From contig JAHLWX010000008.1 in the NCBI GenBank assembly GCA_019057675.1, positions 1 to 37,137 of the forward strand: a stretch of DNA of 37,137 nt, given 5' to 3'. Shown in pieces: positions 33,677-37,137 of this stretch. The DNA comes from Candidatus Jordarchaeum sp. LHC_1308 (GTDB lineage: Archaea > Asgardarchaeota > Jordiarchaeia > Jordiarchaeales > Freyrarchaeaceae). How positions within the stretch are numbered: position 1 is the first letter of the stretch; every line of letters begins with the position of its first letter. The translations under genes were made by a program, and so were the position numbers. The notes beneath the pieces are model-generated. The model was given only the letters and a program-made list of their open reading frames with translations, did no database searches and was not told the DNA's origin.

Positions 33677-33742
33677 GCTACAACATGCTTCCACTTCTCA
33701 AAGAGAAGATTCCTATATATTAGTATAAGCTGTTGTGGTAGC
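33677..33742 (+). other. Imperfect 66-nt stem-loop after the Gfo/Idh gene
   Basis: GCTAC (33677), AACA and GCTT (33687-33690) pair with AAGC (33727-33730), TGTT and GTAGC (33738-33742): 13 pairs interrupted by one bulged T on the left and a GTG bulge on the right. Inside is a separate perfect hairpin, CTTCTC (33694-33699) and GAGAAG (33703-33708), loop AAA. It begins 8 nt after the stop codon. It could be a 3'-end structure, a terminator or a small RNA. Confidence 0.4.
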
Positions 33743-33863
33743 CTAACGCTTAAACAATGAGAAGTTAACTAACTGAGAAGGTCTTTCAACTTTAAATCCT
33801 TTATATATTAGAGAGTATGATATGGGTTTTATCACTTAGAGATGATTAAAGGAGTATGATGCT

Positions 33864-34514
33864 TTAAAGCTCCATTGTTGATATTAAATCGTCTAATCCT
33901 TCTTCCGTCTTAGCGCTTGTTAAAACAACTTTGAGGTCGGGATTTATTTCCAGCGCGTCTTTAAGCATTTTTTCCGGGTTAACTTCAATGATGTTTCTTA
34001 AGTCTATCTTGTTTATGACAGCTATGTCTGAAATCTTAAACAGTAACGGATGCTTCTTAATGACATATGGTCCCTCCGTAAGACTGACGACAACTATTCG
34101 TTTATCACAACCTAAAACGTAGTCTGCCGGGCAAATGAGGTTACCAACATTCTCAACGAATAAGACGTCTACATCATTTAGGTCTATTTTTCCTAGCGCT
34201 TCCTTTAGGAAGAATGCTGTTAATGCACACTCTCTTCCTGTGTTAATCTGTAGGGTTTTTACACCGTGACGAGAGATCCTATCAGCATCTATTCTAGTAG
34301 TCACATCTCCAGTTATAACAGCGATTCTATACTTCTTCTTAAGACGCTCAATTATTCTTTCTAGAAGGGATGTTTTACCTGCCCCTATGGCTCCGACGAT
34401 GTCAAAGCTTCTAATTCCCTTTTCAGTGAGAAGACTGCTGATCTCTTCTGCCACATTTTCATTTGCCCGAATAAGATCCTCTTCCACGGATACTATGCTA
34501 AATCTGTCTTCCAT
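33864..34514 (-). CDS. hypB: HypB-like nickel-insertion GTPase lacking metal-site histidines
   Basis: 216 aa, SIMIBI GTPase that with HypA delivers nickel to [NiFe]-hydrogenase (or urease). P-loop GAIGAGKT near residue 43, ITGDVTTRIDADR, ENVGNLICP near 122, and the NKID guanine motif near 166 are all present. The metal-site motif CHLDAH of HypB is changed to CALTAF near residue 94, so both histidines are lost while this cysteine and that of NLICP remain. ATG 34514 is preferred over the adjacent TTG 34517; AGGAGAGGG lies upstream. No hypA or hydrogenase gene is in the window. Confidence 0.85.
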   Translation of the reverse strand: MEDRFSIVSVEEDLIRANENVAEEISSLLTEKGIRSFDIVGAIGAGKTSLLERIIERLKKKYRIAVITGDVTTRIDADRISRHGVKTLQINTGRECALTAFFLKEALGKIDLNDVDVLFVENVGNLICPADYVLGCDKRIVVVSLTEGPYVIKKHPLLFKISDIAVINKIDLRNIIEVNPEKMLKDALEINPDLKVVLTSAKTEEGLDDLISTMEL

Positions 34515-34622
34515 CAAGGCCCTCTCCTATTATTTAACAATTAGCGGGATCTCCAGTAGCCCAGAGTTATATTTAAAGAATTTCCTTTAGAAACGTAATT
34601 CTTGTGAAAGGAGGATTTATCG

Positions 34623-34907
34623 TTGAAGGTAAAAATCAGAGCCTTTGCAAGGCTGAGGGAGCTAATGAAAAACAGGGAGTTAGAAGTTGAGCTAGAGGAT
34701 GGAGCTACAGTTAACGAGCTTCTCAGAAAGCTAGTAGAGATGTATGGCGAGAAGTTAAATGAATACCTCTTTTCAAGGGATGGAAGCCTAAAAGATCACT
34801 TTGTAATTTATATTAACGGTGTAGGCTTAAAGGAAGCTGGTGGAATTTGCAGAAGTCTCAGGGACGGAGATGTCGTGGCGATACTTCCTCCTATAAGTGG
34901 AGGATAA
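34623..34907 (+). CDS. MoaD/ThiS-like ubiquitin-fold sulfur carrier
   Basis: 94 aa, beta-grasp fold ending in PPISGG; the terminal Gly-Gly is adenylated and thiocarboxylated in MoaD, and conjugated to proteins in archaeal SAMPs. The start VKIRAFARLRELMKN, the VNELLRKLVEMY helix and VAILPPISGG are typical. TTG 34623 follows GGAGGAT by 6 nt. It is 12 nt upstream of a tRNA methylthiotransferase gene on the same strand, so it may feed sulfur to that reaction rather than to molybdopterin; no moaE or other cofactor gene is nearby. Confidence 0.88.
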   Translation: MKVKIRAFARLRELMKNRELEVELEDGATVNELLRKLVEMYGEKLNEYLFSRDGSLKDHFVIYINGVGLKEAGGICRSLRDGDVVAILPPISGG

Positions 34908-34919
34908 AAGAAGGGGGTA

Positions 34920-36197
34920 ATGTTGACTGCGGTCTCCGTCATTGTCCATGGTTGCTCTATGAGTCAAGCTGAGGCTGAAATGATCATGGGGTTGCTCAAG
35001 GAAGCAGGGTTCTCGCTTACGCTACCTGATCAAGCTGAAGTAGCTATAATTTTGACTTGTGGAGTTAAAGGGCATGCTGAGCACACTTGCCTGAAGACTG
35101 GAAAAGAGCTGGCGAAGATGGGTAAGAAAGTTATAATGGCGGGGTGTCTTCCAGCGATCTGCCCCGAAAAACTCGAGGCCACGGGTTGTGTTGCAATGGT
35201 AAGCCCAAACGCCATTCCCGGTATAGTAGATGTTGTTAAGCGCGTTGTTGCAGGAAAAAGAGGGATACATCTTTTAACCAATGAGAAAACTGTGCGTCTA
35301 CAACTGCCTAGGGTTCGGCTACGCTCTGTAATAGCTATTGTTCCGATATCAGAGGGGTGTAAAGGGGCATGCAGCTATTGTTGCGTTAGGATAGCGAGAG
35401 GAGAACTTTACTCGTACCCGCCGGAACTTATAGTGGAGGAGGTGGCTAGGGGGGTGAAGGAAGGGTGTAAGGAAGTGTGGTTGACGTCTCAAGATTCTGG
35501 GGCGTATATTTGCAATGGAGTTAGGCTCCCACAACTTATCAAGAGGATAGTAAACCTTGAAGGCGATTTCATGGTACGTATAGGCATGATGAACCCGAAC
35601 CATGCAGCCGAAATACTGGACGAACTAGTTGAGGTCTACGGGAGCCAAAAAGTCTACAAGTTCATCCACCTGCCTGTTCAGTCAGGTAACAATGAAATCC
35701 TAAAGGCAATGAATAGACAGTATACTCGGGAGTTATTCCTAGAAATTGTGGATGAGCTCAGGGGGAACTATCCATCATTAACCTTGTCAACGGATGTTAT
35801 TGCTGGATTTCCTGGCGAGAGTGAAGAGCAGTTCTATGACACGGTAAGCTTACTGAGGGAAGCTGAGCCGGATATAGTAAACGTTTCAATGTTTACTCCT
35901 AGACCACATACTCCAGCCGCTAAACTTCCTAACAAGGTGCCAGGATGGGAAATTAAGAGGAGAAGCAGAATTCTTTCTAGTGTATCAAGTGATCTTTCCT
36001 TTAAGCGTAACTTGAAGTGGGTGGGGTGGAGGGGGGACGCTCTTGTAACTGAGATTGCTAGGAAGGTTGGAGTAGTCGCTAGAAATTACGCTTACAAGCA
36101 CATAATAGTTAGAGAGAACTTGACTTTAGGGGAGAGAATTAAAGTTAAGCTGGAAGAGGCTAAAGTGGGATACCTCTTCGGCTCCATTTGCATGTAA
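34920..36197 (+). CDS. tRNA t6A methylthiotransferase (CDKAL1/e-MtaB type)
   Basis: 425 aa, radical-SAM methylthiotransferase that converts t6A37 to ms2t6A37 in tRNAs. The N-terminal UPF0004 domain has three cluster cysteines: VHGCSMSQAEAE near 12, LTCGVKGHAE near 47 and MAGCLPA near 74. The radical-SAM motif is CKGACSYC near 148, followed by STDVIAGFPGE and a C-terminal TRAM domain for tRNA binding. ATG 34920 follows AAGGGGG at short spacing; TTG 34923 is the next choice. It forms a probable operon with the upstream MoaD-like gene. Confidence 0.92.
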   Translation: MLTAVSVIVHGCSMSQAEAEMIMGLLKEAGFSLTLPDQAEVAIILTCGVKGHAEHTCLKTGKELAKMGKKVIMAGCLPAICPEKLEATGCVAMVSPNAIPGIVDVVKRVVAGKRGIHLLTNEKTVRLQLPRVRLRSVIAIVPISEGCKGACSYCCVRIARGELYSYPPELIVEEVARGVKEGCKEVWLTSQDSGAYICNGVRLPQLIKRIVNLEGDFMVRIGMMNPNHAAEILDELVEVYGSQKVYKFIHLPVQSGNNEILKAMNRQYTRELFLEIVDELRGNYPSLTLSTDVIAGFPGESEEQFYDTVSLLREAEPDIVNVSMFTPRPHTPAAKLPNKVPGWEIKRRSRILSSVSSDLSFKRNLKWVGWRGDALVTEIARKVGVVARNYAYKHIIVRENLTLGERIKVKLEEAKVGYLFGSICM

Positions 36198-36266
36198 GAT
36201 ATTTTTCACGTATATTAAATACGAGTATCAGGAGGCTGTTACTAACCTTTTTATTAGCGATAGCGT

Positions 36267-36298
36267 CTTATCTACATTCACCCGGGCGATGGGATAAG
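36267..36298 (+). promoter_or_regulatory. Inverted repeat in the leader of the RHH-ftsZ pair
   Basis: CTTATC (36267-36272) pairs with GATAAG (36293-36298) with wobble pairs on each side. A TATA-like CTTTTTATTAG is at 36248-36257. The right arm runs into the GGGGGTGG ribosome site of the next gene. It may be a hairpin or an autoregulatory operator. Confidence 0.35.
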
Positions 36299-36311
36299 GG
36301 GGTGGTTTAAA

Positions 36312-36497
36312 GTGAAACTTGTAACTGTTCATCTGCCTGAAGCATATGTGAATGGTTTGGAGAAGCTTGTCGAGATGAAGCATTACCCGAACAAGTCGGA
36401 GGCGATTAGGGTAGCAATTCGTGACTTGCTTAAAAGGGAACTTTGGGAGAGACAGGCAATTTATGGACGTACACCGGTAATTGGACAGCGGGAGTAA
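36312..36497 (+). CDS. Ribbon-helix-helix DNA-binding protein
   Basis: 61 aa, CopG/MetJ-like fold: strand KLVTVHLPEAYV at residues 2-13, helix A VNGLEKLVEMKHYPNKS, then SEAIRVAIRDLLKREL as helix B. Such proteins dimerise and bind operators. The GTG start follows GGGGGTGG. Its stop is 28 nt before ftsZ, so the two are probably co-transcribed. RHH genes next to ftsZ occur in other archaea; control of ftsZ or of itself is inference. Confidence 0.88.
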   Translation: MKLVTVHLPEAYVNGLEKLVEMKHYPNKSEAIRVAIRDLLKRELWERQAIYGRTPVIGQRE

Positions 36498-36525
36498 CAT
36501 AATCTAAACTATTTAGGTGACATAT

Positions 36526-37137
36526 ATGACAATGAACCTTATAAAGGACGCAATAAAGCACTCAAAAGAAATCAATGTGGACAAAGAATTAAAGGTTGGA
36601 GAGGCAAGGATAGCAGTTATCGGAACAGGGGGAGCAGGGAATAACACCGTAGATAGACTTATGCATTTAGGAGTCGTAGGAGCTGAGTGTATAGCGATAA
36701 ACACAGACAAACAACACCTTGATAGAGTAAAGGCGCATAGAAAGTTGTTAATTGGAAAGAGGATTACCGGAGGGCGGGGCGCAGGCGGATTTCCTCATAT
36801 AGGAGAGGCCGCAGCCGAGGAAAGTAAAGAGGAAATAGCTGAGGTGCTACGTGGCATCGACTTAGTCTTTATAGCAGCCGGAATGGGAGGAGGAACTGGA
36901 ACAGGCAGTGCCCCCGTGATAGCGGAAATCGCCAAGAAAATGGGGGCGATAGTTGTTGGCGTAGTTACTATGCCATTTAAAATGGAGAGGGGACGGATAC
37001 AAAAAGCGGTGGATGGACTAAAGAAGCTTAGGTACTTCGCAGATACTGTGGTAGTCATAGATAATAATCGCCTCTTAAAACTTGTTCCCAATCTTCCTCT
37101 TGACGAAGCGTTTAGCGTCGCAGATGAAATACTGGCG
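36526..37137 (+). CDS. ftsZ: Cell division GTPase FtsZ (3' truncated)
   Basis: 204 codons are visible before the window ends; a full FtsZ has about 360-390. It polymerises into the division ring. An N-terminal extension of about 25 residues precedes RIAVIGTGGAGNNTVDRL. The tubulin signature AGMGGGTGTGSAPVIAEIA is near residue 124, and TMPFKMERGRIQKA follows. ATG 36526 lies 5 nt after AGGTGA; a second ATG is at 36532. The presence of FtsZ restricts the possible host lineage within the TACK archaea. Confidence 0.96.
   Translation, partial: MTMNLIKDAIKHSKEINVDKELKVGEARIAVIGTGGAGNNTVDRLMHLGVVGAECIAINTDKQHLDRVKAHRKLLIGKRITGGRGAGGFPHIGEAAAEESKEEIAEVLRGIDLVFIAAGMGGGTGTGSAPVIAEIAKKMGAIVVGVVTMPFKMERGRIQKAVDGLKKLRYFADTVVVIDNNRLLKLVPNLPLDEAFSVADEILA

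Noticed and set aside
1-37137. CRISPR arrays, insertion sequences, rRNA genes or prophage
   Set aside because: No regularly spaced repeats, transposase, terminal repeats with target duplication, or rRNA motifs were seen. The CACATG direct repeats flanking the pcm insert are explained by the intron junctions.

Overview
The window is archaeal. It carries A-type ATP synthase subunit A, a histone, FEN1 with a PIP box, Trm5, aIF5B, a CDKAL1-type tRNA methylthiotransferase and the LysW-based lysine/arginine pathway. TTG and GTG starts behind GGAGGTG-like ribosome sites are common, and genes overlap tightly (ATGA, TAATG). A tRNA-Lys with two introns outside the anticodon loop points to Thermoproteota (TACK). 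FtsZ plus a histone argues against Sulfolobales and Thermoproteales and suits lineages such as Bathyarchaeia, Caldarchaeales, Nezhaarchaeia or Korarchaeia. I cannot fix the lineage further.

Layout. 1-1086: 3' part of lysS (homocitrate synthase), convergent with a KaiC-like/V4R protein. 2560-4350: a lone atpA. 4458-6825: an EMC6-like membrane protein divergent from rqcH. 6836-12068: lysWXYZJK operon with a structured leader; it converts aminoadipate (and probably glutamate) on the LysW carrier and fits with lysS. 12065-12982: a zinc-ribbon protein on the other strand. 13192-21800: purine operon purC-S-Q-L-F-F2-D-E with two different purF genes in tandem. 21946-26973: FAD oxidoreductase, Cys-rich orphan, histone, zinc-ribbon coiled-coil protein, small orphan, slipin, winged-helix protein. 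27127-30654: fen, pcm (split), DUF371, trm5 and tRNA-Lys. 30899-32694: aIF5B (split). 32725-37137: Gfo/Idh oxidoreductase, hypB, MoaD-like carrier plus methylthiotransferase, RHH protein and the 5' part of ftsZ.

The main discovery candidate is a cluster of bulge-helix-bulge (BHB) introns. pcm is broken by a 32-nt insert and aIF5B by a 29-nt insert; each holds a hairpin, and removing each restores the conserved protein in frame. The pcm insert folds into a BHB with a perfect 4-bp central helix and two 3-nt ACA bulges, and cutting after the second bulge base gives an intact SAPHM motif. The tRNA-Lys (CUU), about 0.3 kb upstream of aIF5B, has two introns at about positions 22/23 and 53/54 that obey the same geometry. 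This suggests that the tRNA splicing endonuclease also processes mRNAs here.

Secondary points of interest: two or three stem-loops in the lysW leader, one touching the ribosome site; a second PurF without the glutamine-binding Arg/Tyr; HypB without the metal-site histidines; an archaeal EMC6 candidate beside rqcH; a MoaD-like carrier beside a tRNA methylthiotransferase. No CRISPR array, insertion sequence or rRNA was seen. No gene-free stretch exceeds about 245 nt; the longest, 30655-30898, holds only the divergent promoters of tRNA-Lys and aIF5B as far as I can see.
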